A stretch of 64,000 nt of DNA, taken from Shewanella sp. KX20019. GTDB lineage: Bacteria > Pseudomonadota > Gammaproteobacteria > Enterobacterales > Shewanellaceae. The notes below the pieces were generated by a model. The model saw nothing but the letters and a program-made list of their open reading frames with translations, was not told the DNA's origin and did no database searches. This document shows, in pieces, positions 25,607-34,316 of this stretch. The number at the start of each line of letters is the position of its first letter. The first letter of the stretch is position 1. The stretch spans positions 1,240,001-1,304,000 of the forward strand of contig NZ_CP068437.1 in the NCBI RefSeq assembly GCF_016757755.1, in the 5' to 3' direction. A program made the translations under genes and the position numbers.

Positions 25607-26263
25607 CTAAATCACCGTCATCACAGCTGCTTGGCTTAGGCGTGATTTTGGCAAGTTAGCATTATAATCTTCATCTTTATGGTGATAACCGATGGCTAAG
25701 GCAACTTCACAGACAAAACCACCTAATTCATCTTTGAATATTTCACCGATGAGTTCACTATCAACACCCTCCATTGTTGTTGAATCGATACCAAGACGGG
25801 CGAGAACATGTAATGTGTTACCTAATGCTAAGTAGGTTTGTGATTTTGTCCAAGCAGCATTGTTACCCAGCTCGTCAGTGTTGAGTGATACAAAGGCAAA
25901 ACCGCCAAACGCCTGCTCTCTCTCTTCGGGTTTGGTGCGACCATCTTCAATCCCCTTATCAACCACTTTAGCGTAGTCTTCACGGGTGTAGCTTGGGTTG
26001 TGTGCGAATAAGATGATGTGTGACGCCGACTTTACATGGGGTTGGTTAAACTGAAATTTGTTGGCAAAGGTGTCATGCATGCGCTGCTTTGCTGCATCTG
26101 TTTCAATTACGATGAACTTCCATGGTTGAGAGTTAATTGAAGAGGCTGATAAACGCATTGCTTCATAAATAACATCAAGATCAGCTTGTGGAACGCTCTT
26201 TGAACTATCGTATCTCTTGGCTGTGTAACGGTTTGCTAAATCGGTAATGATAGGGTGAGTCAT
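25607..26263 (-). CDS. NfsB-like NAD(P)H nitroreductase
   Basis: A 218-residue FMN-dependent oxygen-insensitive nitroreductase of the NfsB group, at the usual length. The FMN phosphate site R-Y-T-A-K-R-Y-D is at the N-terminus. R-L-S-A-S-S-I-N-S-Q-P-W-K-F (residues 33-46) is the family's diagnostic flavin-binding block. G-I-D-S-T-T-M-E-G lies near residue 160. The enzyme reduces nitro compounds or quinones with two electrons in the cytoplasm. A small antibiotic-monooxygenase-domain protein lies about 110 bp upstream in the same direction, so the two may be co-transcribed and share a role against quinone or electrophile stress. Confidence 0.92.
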   Translation of the reverse strand: MTHPIITDLANRYTAKRYDSSKSVPQADLDVIYEAMRLSASSINSQPWKFIVIETDAAKQRMHDTFANKFQFNQPHVKSASHIILFAHNPSYTREDYAKVVDKGIEDGRTKPEEREQAFGGFAFVSLNTDELGNNAAWTKSQTYLALGNTLHVLARLGIDSTTMEGVDSELIGEIFKDELGGFVCEVALAIGYHHKDEDYNANLPKSRLSQAAVMTVI

Positions 26264-26373
26264 GTGAGTTTCCTTATGGCGCTAGTGGTATTGAGCTAGC
26301 CCATTTAAATTGTTTATAAGTTGGGATTAAAAATGTAGTTACCCATCCTTCATCTTCTGATTGGATGGGGTTA

Positions 26374-26664
26374 TCAGCCAATTTTAGTCATTTCATTAAT
26401 GCTAAATAGCTCGACACAGCCCTCCGTGGCGGCGATGTAATCAGCTAGGTGACTATTTGCCAGATGTGCTTGTAATTGTTCAGATGATTGCCAGTTTTCA
26501 TAAAACACAAAGTGGGCTGGGTTTTCATTATCTTGGTGCAAGTCATAGTTGATGCAGCCAGGTTCAGCGCGGGTAATGTCAATAAGCTTGATTAACTCGG
26601 CTTTAACTAATTCAATGCTGTCTACTTTGGCGATGATGTTAGCGACGATAGTGAGGTTGGCCAT
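26374..26664 (-). CDS. Antibiotic biosynthesis monooxygenase-domain protein (YgiN-like)
   Basis: A 96-residue ABM ferredoxin-like fold of the length of YgiN-type quinol monooxygenases. It reads I-V-A-N-I-I-A-K-V-D-S at the start, then E-P-G-C-I-N-Y-D-L-H-Q and F-V-F-Y-E-N-W-Q-S, the dimer interface and substrate pocket motifs. It probably oxidises or isomerises quinols. It lies just upstream of the nitroreductase gene on the same strand, and both may be transcribed together. Confidence 0.88.
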   Translation of the reverse strand: MANLTIVANIIAKVDSIELVKAELIKLIDITRAEPGCINYDLHQDNENPAHFVFYENWQSSEQLQAHLANSHLADYIAATEGCVELFSINEMTKIG

Positions 26665-26909
26665 ACTGGACTCCTGTGCTCAAATCTAAACTTTTGTTGT
26701 CGGCGGCGCATTCGATGCGTGCTTTCTATGGGCTGCATATTAGCGCTAACCATTAAAAATAAAAACAGCTTAAATTTTGAATTATTATCAATGAATAATT
26801 GATAATGTGTTTTATTGCAATCAAAGCTATTTCAATCTAACAGTGGGTATTACTTGAGGATAGCTAAATAAGAAGATTTATCTGCTAAGTCTGACAATAA
26901 AAGATCGAA

Positions 26910-26940
26910 AACGGGGCCCTATAGGCCCCGTTCTGTTGTT
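26910..26940 (-). terminator. Strong terminator hairpin left of the MITE
   Basis: Aacggggcc and ggccccgtt form a perfect 9-bp GC-rich stem with a 5-base loop. Minus-strand reading continues into ttttcgatctttt. The next minus-strand gene to its right is the SPFH gene, so the repeat at 26973-27236 lies between that gene and this terminator. Confidence 0.75.
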
Positions 26941-26972
26941 CACCTTTCTATTAATTACATAGGTGAAGTGTG

Positions 26973-27236
26973 TATACCCATCCCACTTGAAAATGCTCGT
27001 TTCAGAGGTGTTGTGCCAGTTCAATTCTAGGCGCGTTAACGTGGAAATGGTTATTCCCTTTTAAGTTGGTGCAACAATGAAGTGGGCTTGCACAACTCCT
27101 TCTGCGATGGGTTTTAATGGGATTTACTCTGTGTTATTGATTTTAGCAAGGGAGCGACCATTAGCTGCAATCAATGCCTTGACTAAAGCCCATTAAACTC
27201 CCACTGAATCCTGCATTTTCAGGTCGGATGGGTATA
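26973..27236. mobile_element. MITE-like element with TATACCCATCC inverted ends
   Basis: The left end tatacccatcccacttgaaa (from 26973) and the complement of the right end, tatacccatccgacctgaaa (to 27236), form about 24-bp terminal inverted repeats with two mismatches, continuing with aatgc. The 264-bp element holds no gene. A flanking tg/ta pattern hints at TA insertion, but I cannot prove a target duplication. Two short palindromes with the same ends occur at 47.3 and 50.2 kb, and part of the interior recurs near 1.9 kb. It is therefore a repeated family, probably moved by a transposase elsewhere. Confidence 0.7.
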
Positions 27237-27243
27237 TATGCCG

Positions 27244-28146
27244 TTAATTAGATTTAGCTTGGTCTTGGTCTCTAATATCCATAATAGGCATTACACCGTT
27301 ACCCATCATGGTGCTTGGCAGTTTGCCATCCCACGCTTGTGCTTCGGTTAACTTAACAATCAGAGGATTGTTTTTAAGTGCTTTTGCTTTTGCGTCAATG
27401 GCCTGTGCCTCGGCTTTACCTTTCAATAAAATTGATTGGGCTTCAGCTTCGGCGATTTTTAATATCCCTTTGGCTTTTGCGTCAGCAGTGTTTACAGCTC
27501 GCAGTGCTTCTAAACGTTGACGCTCCAGTTTATGCTCCTCAGCGGCAGCGAGGTTTTTCTCTGTTTGCTTAATCTCAATTGAGTTGATGTATTTTTGCGG
27601 CAAGATAATGTTCTCAATTTGAATATTATCGACCACTACCGGGAAGCCTTCCATCTCTTCCGCTAAGCGCTGCTCTATGCCTTGGATTGCACTTGCTCGG
27701 TCTTGAATAAGTTGCTCCGCTTCAAATTGAGGGATGGTATCTTTTGTTGCTGAGCGAAAGCGTGGGTCAAGAATGCGTTGTTCAAATTGCAGTAAACCAC
27801 CATAACGTTTAAATAGATCTAACGCAGCCTCTTTGTTAACGGTCCAGTTTACCGAGACTTCAATCGTGACGGGCATCTGCTCTTTAGTGCTTGATGCCAT
27901 CTTCTCGGCATTTTTTCGAGTACGAACTTCGATCAACTCTACCGTTTCAATAAAAGGGATCTTAAAGTGTAACCCTGGATTTTGTTGCTCCTTGGCTTCT
28001 CCGAAGCGCTTAACAACGCCAACGTGTCCCTCTATTACAATAAAGTAAGAGTTAAATAAGGCGAAGATAATGAGCAATATAGGTAGAATTTTCACGATTG
28101 AAATTGATTTTAAAAATGAAAGTGGTGACGGTTTTAATAGTGACAT
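27244..28146 (-). CDS. SPFH/Band 7 (prohibitin-like) membrane protein
   Basis: A 300-residue protein with one N-terminal membrane anchor (about residues 18-38), then an SPFH domain starting G-H-V-G-V-V-K-R-F-G-E-A, and an alanine/glutamate/lysine-rich coiled coil at about residues 195-260 (A-A-E-E-H-K-L-E-R-Q-R). The type is HflC/prohibitin-like. Such proteins form ring-shaped scaffolds in the inner membrane and often restrain proteases such as FtsH. No NfeD, HflK or HflC partner is adjacent. The gene ends seven bases from the MITE-like repeat. Confidence 0.9.
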   Translation of the reverse strand: MSLLKPSPLSFLKSISIVKILPILLIIFALFNSYFIVIEGHVGVVKRFGEAKEQQNPGLHFKIPFIETVELIEVRTRKNAEKMASSTKEQMPVTIEVSVNWTVNKEAALDLFKRYGGLLQFEQRILDPRFRSATKDTIPQFEAEQLIQDRASAIQGIEQRLAEEMEGFPVVVDNIQIENIILPQKYINSIEIKQTEKNLAAAEEHKLERQRLEALRAVNTADAKAKGILKIAEAEAQSILLKGKAEAQAIDAKAKALKNNPLIVKLTEAQAWDGKLPSTMMGNGVMPIMDIRDQDQAKSN

Positions 28147-28256
28147 GTTTGGTATCCTTTCTAAATATGCGCGGCAAAGATACCAGTTAACTCTATGTTA
28201 TGAAACATTTGTTTATTTTTGGTTGCTAAAGTGTGCTGTTGGCGTGTGGCGGCAAT

Positions 28257-28287
28257 AAAAAAGACCAAGTTATTTTCCTTGGCCTTA
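28257..28287 (-). terminator. Terminator of the DUF465 gene
   Basis: On the minus strand, ggccaag and cttggtc pair (one G-U) around an 8-base loop and are followed by tttttt. Confidence 0.75.
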
Positions 28288-28358
28288 ATCGATATTTGGC
28301 TACTTTTAACGTAGCAGTACGTTTAGTTCTCATGCACCATGGTTAGATAAGCGAAACG

Positions 28359-28598
28359 CTATTTGTTTGATAAACGCTTATATAACGAGTCTTTCAATTC
28401 AGCCCGGTTATGCTTTAGTTGGTGCATGGATTTATCATCTATCGGTGCGCCGTTCAATTCCAGCACTCGGATCTCTTTATCTAAAGCATCGTAATGTTTG
28501 GCATCTTTAGTAAATGCAGCATCACTTTTACATCGTTGCATAATAATAGTGTGGTATTCAGGAAACTCATGGAGCAGAGAATGATCTTCACCTAACAT
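28359..28598 (-). CDS. YdcH-family (DUF465) small protein
   Basis: A 79-residue helical-hairpin protein of the DUF465/YdcH family. The N-terminus H-S-L-L-H-E-F-P-E-Y and the later A-K-H-Y-D-A-L-D-K-E-I-R are the family's most constant parts, followed by a charged C-terminal helix that ends L-K-D-S-L-Y-K-R-L. The function of the family is not established. It has its own terminator and a 267-bp upstream gap, so it is probably a single-gene unit. Confidence 0.9.
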   Translation of the reverse strand: MLGEDHSLLHEFPEYHTIIMQRCKSDAAFTKDAKHYDALDKEIRVLELNGAPIDDKSMHQLKHNRAELKDSLYKRLSNK

Positions 28599-28865
28599 AA
28601 AAACCCCTTTAAGCTGATATTAGTAAACACGATATTCGCCCGTTAATTAAAGCCAATTACTTGATTAAATACAAGTCGATGAAAAGTGGTTTAGGCACTA
28701 GTTCGTTGCTCTAGGTTAACTTAAGCATCGATATCCATGTCAGCGAGGCTTAGACTGCTGCGCAATAGCTGGCCTATTGTCAGCTTGGTAATACAATTTG
28801 TTTTTATTTAAAGCGTTATGCTTTAGGTATACTGGATTTTGCTGACAAATTTTAAGTGAGTATCG

Positions 28866-29741
28866 ATGAATGATGTAGTGCCTGAAATTAGCTTTAGGGA
28901 TACCAAGCTTCCGGATGTTGGCTTTGAGGTTATTGAGCTTTCAAGCTTATATGCGAAAGCTAACAAAGGAGAGATAAATTTTATAGGTAGGCCACATCGA
29001 ATAGATTTTCATAACCTGATCTTCTTTACGGGGGAGCAGGGAGATCACTTCGTTGATTTTAATACTATTCAGGTGAGTAAAGGTAGCGTAGTACTGGTTA
29101 ATAAAGGCCAGGTGCATGCTTTTGATCTTATAAACCAACCCGCTGGTAAGGTAGTTATTTTTACGGATGACTATTTAGATAGAGTGGCTGCCGCCATCGA
29201 CATTAAAATTTTTGCTCCCACTCACTTAGTGGCTTCATATCTGCAAAACTTCAGCTTATCTGTCGAGCAAGCCGCCTCATTAATCAGTTTGATGGAGTTA
29301 ATTTTTACTGAGTATGGGTTAACCAAACCTAATGTAAGTTACCTACAGGTGCTATTTGCTGCGCTGCTCACTAAAGTGAGTGAATCCAGACCTGATATTT
29401 ATCACCACCAGATGACACCGGCTCAAATAAAGTGTTTTGATCGCTTTACTGGGGTGCTTAACGTAGCCTTTACTCAGACGCGAGATGCTAAGGCGTTGGC
29501 CTTACAGATCGGTACGACATATAAGACACTTAATAAAGTTTGTAAGATGGCAACCAACCGAACCGCGAAGCAGTTGATAGACGCTTATACCATTTTGGAG
29601 GCTAAGCGACGTTTGTCTATTGATAATATTCAAGTTCAGCAACTGTCTGACTATTTGGGGTTTGATGAGCCTACCAACTTTATTAAGTACTTCAAGAAAC
29701 ATACGTTGATGACGCCTAGTCAGTTTAAACGGATAACTTAA
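28866..29741 (+). CDS. AraC-family transcriptional regulator
   Basis: A 291-residue regulator. The N-terminal cupin-like sensor domain covers about residues 20-110 (H-N-L-I-F-F-T-G-E-Q-G-D-H). Two helix-turn-helix motifs at the C-terminus (about 195-290) include A-K-A-L-A-L-Q-I-G-T-T-Y-K-T-L-N-K and the family signature Q-L-S-D-Y-L-G-F-D-E-P-T-N-F-I-K-Y-F-K-K. It probably controls the lipoprotein gene 95 bp downstream in the same direction, or an operon elsewhere. The effector is not known. Confidence 0.92.
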   Translation: MNDVVPEISFRDTKLPDVGFEVIELSSLYAKANKGEINFIGRPHRIDFHNLIFFTGEQGDHFVDFNTIQVSKGSVVLVNKGQVHAFDLINQPAGKVVIFTDDYLDRVAAAIDIKIFAPTHLVASYLQNFSLSVEQAASLISLMELIFTEYGLTKPNVSYLQVLFAALLTKVSESRPDIYHHQMTPAQIKCFDRFTGVLNVAFTQTRDAKALALQIGTTYKTLNKVCKMATNRTAKQLIDAYTILEAKRRLSIDNIQVQQLSDYLGFDEPTNFIKYFKKHTLMTPSQFKRIT

Positions 29742-29836
29742 GGTTCGATATTTACCATTTGTCAGCTTGATTTCACCTGCTCAACGCCGTGAGCAAACCC
29801 TACAATGCCTCCGAATTCAATTGTTAGGGATACACA

Positions 29837-30700
29837 ATGAAAACCCAATTACTTGCAACATTACTGGTTAGCACAAGCCTATTGGCAGGCTGCTCAACTC
29901 TTTCTACAGATTCGGAGTCAACAATGGATATTTCAAATAAAATAAAAGCAGTAGCCTTACTTAACGCAATAGAAACAGGTGACAGCAAAGCCATCGGTTA
30001 TGTGAATTCGAATAACTACACCCAACATAATTTAGCGGTTGCAGACGGTTTAGCTGGATTTGGCGAAGTTTTACAAGCGCTGCCAAAAGGCAGTGCAAAG
30101 GTTAATGTGGTACGTGCATTTGAAGATGGCGACTATGTCTTTACGCATACAGATTACAACTTTTTCGGGCCAAAAGTAGGCTTTGATCTATTCCGATTTG
30201 AAAATGGTCAAATTGTTGAACATTGGGATAACTTAGCTGAAAAGGCTGAGCAACCTAACCCAAGCGGTAGAACACAATTAGACGGTACAACGACGATAGT
30301 AGATTTGGATAAAACGGCAGAAAATAAGCTATTAGTCGCTGACTTTGTGGAGACTATTCTGGTTAATGCTGAGTATAACAAGCTTGCTAAGTATTTTGAT
30401 GGCGACAATTATTTACAGCATAACACCGCAATCGCTGATGGCTTATCGGGATTAGGTCAAGCAATTGAAGCTATGGGTATACAAGGGATCACCATGGAGT
30501 ACAGCAAAAGCTATAAAGTACTCGGTGAAGGTAATTTTGTATTAGCCATAAGTGAAGGGCGTTTTGCTGGGGAAGCTACCGCCTATTATGACTTGTTCCG
30601 TGTTGAAAATGGTAAAATTGCAGAGCATTGGGATGTAATGGAAACCATATTAAATAAAGAACAATGGAAAAATACTAACGGTAAGTTCGGCAACTTGTAG
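29837..30700 (+). CDS. Lipoprotein with two tandem SnoaL/NTF2-like domains
   Basis: A 287-residue predicted lipoprotein (lipobox L-L-A-G-C-S, Cys19). Two copies of one domain follow. The first, at about residues 34-140, contains Y-T-Q-H-N-L-A-V-A-D-G-L and D-L-F-R-F-E-N-G-Q-I-V-E-H-W-D-N. The second, at about 155-275, contains Y-L-Q-H-N-T-A-I-A-D-G-L and D-L-F-R-V-E-N-G-K-I-A-E-H-W-D-V. These are hallmarks of the SnoaL-like cone-shaped fold, which serves as an enzyme or small-molecule pocket. The repeat shows an internal duplication. Substrate and role are unknown. Confidence 0.85.
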   Translation: MKTQLLATLLVSTSLLAGCSTLSTDSESTMDISNKIKAVALLNAIETGDSKAIGYVNSNNYTQHNLAVADGLAGFGEVLQALPKGSAKVNVVRAFEDGDYVFTHTDYNFFGPKVGFDLFRFENGQIVEHWDNLAEKAEQPNPSGRTQLDGTTTIVDLDKTAENKLLVADFVETILVNAEYNKLAKYFDGDNYLQHNTAIADGLSGLGQAIEAMGIQGITMEYSKSYKVLGEGNFVLAISEGRFAGEATAYYDLFRVENGKIAEHWDVMETILNKEQWKNTNGKFGNL

Positions 30701-30716
30701 TCTTAAGTCATATTCA

Positions 30717-30752
30717 AAGTATGCCTACTCACTGAGTTTAGGCATACTTTGT
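30717..30752 (+). terminator. Terminator of the SnoaL-like lipoprotein gene
   Basis: Aagtatgcct and aggcatactt form a 10-bp stem with a longer loop, followed by tgtgtt. The T-run is short. Confidence 0.65.
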
Positions 30753-30920
30753 GTTGGGGAGGGAGGTTTCACTAGTTTTTATCTGTGTTGATATTTACCT
30801 CTAGCAGTAATAAAAACTTAAGAGGAATAAGGGTGTACCTATTTGTAGGTATTACTAAATTAGTATGCAGTGATGATCTTGCTCACAATTGCGGAAACAA
30901 TAATGCAATCATTTAGTAAC

Positions 30921-30936
30921 ATTGTTCTAGATCACG
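30921..30936. promoter_or_regulatory. CRP-like site upstream of the porin gene
   Basis: Attgttctagatcacg matches the CRP consensus TGTGATCTAGATCACA over most positions, including the entire right half ctagatcac. It lies about 65 bp before the porin start. Catabolite or respiratory control by CRP is likely, since Shewanella CRP also governs anaerobic respiration. Confidence 0.55.
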
Positions 30937-31000
30937 TTTTCAAACTGGCATCAGTTTTATAACGTCTCTTGAGAATGATGAAACTAAAGGATTAAAATAA

Positions 31001-32191
31001 ATGAAAGTCAACGCCCTAGCATTAGCCGTACTTGCAAGTTTAACTTCTACTGCCGCCACAGCCGACACGGTTGATCCACTAAAAAAAGCCTTTATTGATG
31101 ACTCAAAAGTTAAAGTTCAGTTCCGCCTTCGGTTTGAAGATGTCGATGTAGCCAACGTTGACCAGCAGAATCAAACCACCTTGCGTACACGATTAAACTA
31201 CCAAACTGGCGATATCTATAACCTGTTTGCGGTTGCTGAGATTGATGATGTTCGCTCTACGGATAATGAGTCACTTATTGCCGATTATGCTTATACACAG
31301 ATTAACCAAGGGTTCATTGGCTATAAAGGTCCAGCCGAAACACTGGCTAAGTTTGGCCGTCAACGTATTCTTCTCGATAATCAGCGTTTTGTTGGTGGCG
31401 TAGGTTTCCGTCAGAATGAGCAAACTTATGATGCATTTTCAGTAAAAAATACCGCAATTGAAGGTCTAACAGCTTACTACGCTTATGTTGCTACGGTTAA
31501 CCGTATCTTCCCAGAAGGCTCAGGTAAAGATGAGCATGAGAATGAAACCAACCTGGTAAACATTAATTACTCAGGCTTAGACTTTGCAAAAATAACAGGT
31601 TATGGCTATTTAATTGATAATCAAGACGTTGCAGCGTTCTCAACCGATACCTATGGTATTCGTGCAACGGGTGATGTGAAATTTGACGCACTTAAATTAA
31701 CTTATGAAGCGGAGTTTGCACAGCAATCTGAAGCGGCCGACAACCCTGTTAGTTATAGTGCTTCTTACTATAAGTTAGCTGCGGGTATTAATTTAGCTAG
31801 CTTCGGTTTTAAAGCTGGCTACGAAGTACTTGGTTCTGACGACGGCAAGGCTGGTTTTATCACACCGTTAGCGACCCTACATGCTTTTAACGGTTGGACA
31901 GATAAGTTCCTATTCGGTGGTAAAGGTAACTGGGAAAATGGTCTTGTTGATGCCCATGTTATTTTGACGGCAAAAGTTGCAGGTTTAAAACTATTAGCTA
32001 AATATCATAAGTTTGATTCAGATTTTGGCGATATCGACATGGGTAAAGAGTGGGGTGTAGCCGCGACTTATCCGTTTGCTAAGCATTATAGTGTTGGTGT
32101 TAAGTACGCCAGCTTTAGTGGCGCAGATGCAGGATATGGCTTTTCAAATGATACCGATAAGCTTTGGCTAACTTTACAAGCTAAATATTAA
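31001..32191 (+). CDS. Outer-membrane porin
   Basis: A 396-residue outer-membrane protein with a signal peptide (residues 1-21, cleavage near T-A-A-T-A-D). The mature part is made of alternating beta strands: V-K-V-Q-F-R-L-R-F-E-D at the start, T-L-R-T-R-L-N-Y-Q, G-F-I-G-Y-K-G, F-G-R-Q-R-I-L-L-D-N-Q-R-F-V-G-G-V-G-F-R. It ends in D-K-L-W-L-T-L-Q-A-K-Y with an aromatic near the terminus, as outer-membrane insertion requires. The Opr/alginate-export-like pattern fits a substrate-selective porin. The substrate is unknown. A CRP-like site lies upstream and a terminator downstream. Confidence 0.85.
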   Translation: MKVNALALAVLASLTSTAATADTVDPLKKAFIDDSKVKVQFRLRFEDVDVANVDQQNQTTLRTRLNYQTGDIYNLFAVAEIDDVRSTDNESLIADYAYTQINQGFIGYKGPAETLAKFGRQRILLDNQRFVGGVGFRQNEQTYDAFSVKNTAIEGLTAYYAYVATVNRIFPEGSGKDEHENETNLVNINYSGLDFAKITGYGYLIDNQDVAAFSTDTYGIRATGDVKFDALKLTYEAEFAQQSEAADNPVSYSASYYKLAAGINLASFGFKAGYEVLGSDDGKAGFITPLATLHAFNGWTDKFLFGGKGNWENGLVDAHVILTAKVAGLKLLAKYHKFDSDFGDIDMGKEWGVAATYPFAKHYSVGVKYASFSGADAGYGFSNDTDKLWLTLQAKY

Positions 32192-32271
32192 TAAGTAATA
32201 GATTTGCAGCTGCTAGTATTTCCATGCTGAGGTATAGGATCAATCTAGTTAGCTGCTTGCGCTCCCTTCAG

Positions 32272-32303
32272 AGCAGGATGGTTATTTTGTTCCTGCTTTT
32301 TTT
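32272..32303 (+). terminator. Terminator of the porin gene
   Basis: Agcagga and tcctgct form a stem around a 12-base loop, followed by tttttt. Confidence 0.7.
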
Positions 32304-32430
32304 CGTTGCTTTAAAGTTGAAATGTATTGTTGGAGCACTGCCAGATTAAGCTGCAAGGTTTATAGGGCTAACACATTCATTATCAGAGAGTTGATTCTGT
32401 TATGGGGAGTTAGATTAGTGTAGCCAAGTT

Positions 32431-33537
32431 GTGGGTGTTACTATTGCAACAGATGTTCTTGTTGAGAGTATTGTTGAATGGTGTTTGTCATTGAAGTTTA
32501 ATTCAATCCCTCTTCTCTCTATTGCGAGCTTTATCTTTTTAGCTCCCGTTTTTGCTGCTGACAAAGCATTGTTAGAGTATGACACGCACGTAAAAGCTAA
32601 CCGTAAAACCGATGCCTCAGATATAACACAAAGCTCGACCGCTGAGAGTGCTATAGACAGCAGTGCGGGTGTAGCACAACAAGATCCCTGTTTTAGCCTA
32701 TCGCAAAATGATCATGCTATTGATCGAGCCTTTGATTACCTCAACACTAAGTTTTGCCAGCCCGCTATTTGGTTTGATAGTTTTTTTGTCGATGAAAGAG
32801 TAGAAGATGATGCGAGAGCCGGTACCATTATTCGCTGGTTTAATGACTTCTCTTTTTACCAGAAGGAGGACTTTAGTTACCGAGCCAACTTTAGTGCGCG
32901 CTTAAACTTACCGGGTGTCAATAAACGTCTCAAATTGGTATTAGAAACGTCGGATGAAGACGATCCATTTGCTCCCTCTAAAGGGCCTAATACAGAAAGA
33001 GAAGCGGAAGTTGGCCTTCGTTATGACTGGTATGCTAAAGGACGTAGCAGCTTTAATATTCAAGCTAGCTTTAATCCTAAAATTGAGGCTCGCTGGCGCT
33101 ACACTTATCCATTATCAGAAAGCACCATCACTCGTTTTACCCAAAAACTATATCAAGATAAAAAGGTCACCGGAGAGTCTAGTGAACTGGATATAGAGCA
33201 TTCATTTAATGAAACTTTCTTAATTCGCTGGAGTGGCGCCGCTCAATACGAATCTCGTGGTATTGGCTGGGAGTTAGGATCGAGCGTCCAGCTTTATCAA
33301 TATATCAGCAGCAAGCAGGCGATTAGTTATCAAGGGGCAATACACAGTGTCGATGAGTCCTACTACTACATTAAGAACGCCAATATCGGTTTAACTTACA
33401 GGCAGAATTTTGCCCGAGATTGGCTGTTTTTTTCAGTGACACCGGAATATAACTGGAGCAAAGAAAATGCCGAGTCTGAACGTATTAATCAGGTAGTCAT
33501 CACCTTAACGTTAGAGATTTTATTTAACAATGTATAG
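32431..33537 (+). CDS. Exported outer-membrane-like protein, unknown function
   Basis: Up to 368 residues. The start is unsure: a GTG at 32431 or a TTG at 32485, which would begin nearer the signal peptide (L-K-F-N-S-I-P-L-L-S-I-A-S-F-I-F-L-A-P-V-F-A). Neither has a good ribosome-binding site. A short low-complexity segment with D-A-S-D-I-T-Q-S-S follows. The C-terminal two thirds are rich in beta strands with aromatic ends (F-S-Y-R-A-N-F-S-A-R-L, R-Y-D-W-Y-A-K-G, W-L-F-F-S-V-T-P-E-Y-N-W), suggesting a barrel. I do not recognise the family by name. Confidence 0.7.
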   Translation: MGVTIATDVLVESIVEWCLSLKFNSIPLLSIASFIFLAPVFAADKALLEYDTHVKANRKTDASDITQSSTAESAIDSSAGVAQQDPCFSLSQNDHAIDRAFDYLNTKFCQPAIWFDSFFVDERVEDDARAGTIIRWFNDFSFYQKEDFSYRANFSARLNLPGVNKRLKLVLETSDEDDPFAPSKGPNTEREAEVGLRYDWYAKGRSSFNIQASFNPKIEARWRYTYPLSESTITRFTQKLYQDKKVTGESSELDIEHSFNETFLIRWSGAAQYESRGIGWELGSSVQLYQYISSKQAISYQGAIHSVDESYYYIKNANIGLTYRQNFARDWLFFSVTPEYNWSKENAESERINQVVITLTLEILFNNV

Positions 33538-33560
33538 CCATCGCTGGATCTTGATTGTCA

Positions 33561-33995
33561 TCAGTCCACAATAATGACAGCGTCGGATATTACAATTTGA
33601 TCTAACTCTGGCTCTAACTCTGCTTCCTGTGATGGCGGTTGCTGTGTTTGTTCAGCTAAAATAACCAAGCTATCGGTATAGGAAAATCCATAACCATAAC
33701 CACCTTCGGTCGTGACGCCACTGCCAAGCAGATGATTATCACTGACGTGATCACTAAAATGATAATCACCTGAGGTTATCGAGGTGATCTGCATAACGCG
33801 ATAACCTTGTTGATTTAGGCTTTCAATCGCTTGTTGCAGGTCATTATTCAACCTTTCTGAGTCGACCTTACAGTTTGAGTATTCCCATTCAGAGGTTTTA
33901 GGTTTAGCAGCCCACATCTCTTCACGCTTATCAGTCTCAATTTTTGCAAAGTAGCTCTTTACTAATATGCTCTTTTGTTTCATGTGCTTGTTCAT
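33561..33995 (-). CDS. Hypothetical protein (144 aa)
   Basis: A 144-residue protein, or 140 if the second methionine is used. There is no signal peptide. The middle reads L-N-N-D-L-Q-Q-A-I-E-S-L-N-Q-Q-G-Y-R-V-M-Q-I-T-S-I-T-S-G, a helix-strand pattern seen in small domains that pair N-terminal helices with beta hairpins. Then comes a glycine/tyrosine-rich loop (G-G-Y-G-Y-G-F-S-Y) and an acidic tail (Q-E-A-E-L-E-P-E-L-D). I do not recognise it. It converges on the preceding gene. Confidence 0.65.
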   Translation of the reverse strand: MNKHMKQKSILVKSYFAKIETDKREEMWAAKPKTSEWEYSNCKVDSERLNNDLQQAIESLNQQGYRVMQITSITSGDYHFSDHVSDNHLLGSGVTTEGGYGYGFSYTDSLVILAEQTQQPPSQEAELEPELDQIVISDAVIIVD

Positions 33996-34316
33996 TATCT
34001 CGTTAGATTTGTTGTCTAAATCTACCCTATTTGGATGAGCGTAGGAATGATTTGCTTAATGTTATGTTGAATTTTATCGATTGAGTTTTTTACATCAGAG
34101 ATAAACACTTATTTAACGTCAGTCGTTAATCGGCGAGTGTGATTATTTTTAGGTTTAGGTATTTCATTATCTAAATAGCAAATTAAATATTCTATGTTAA
34201 AAAATGGAAAATGCGAACCCGACCTAGGTCTAACACTTTGTTACTTGACCGCACTATAGGATGTGCCTGACACTTTAATCACAATAATTACCCTACAAAA
34301 AATGGATTAACAAAAA
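33996..34316. other. Intergenic region upstream of cstA
   Basis: No gene. A small palindrome, gacctaggtc, lies near 34228. The region must hold the cstA promoter, but no operator is clear enough to name. An AT-rich stretch precedes it. Confidence 0.35.
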
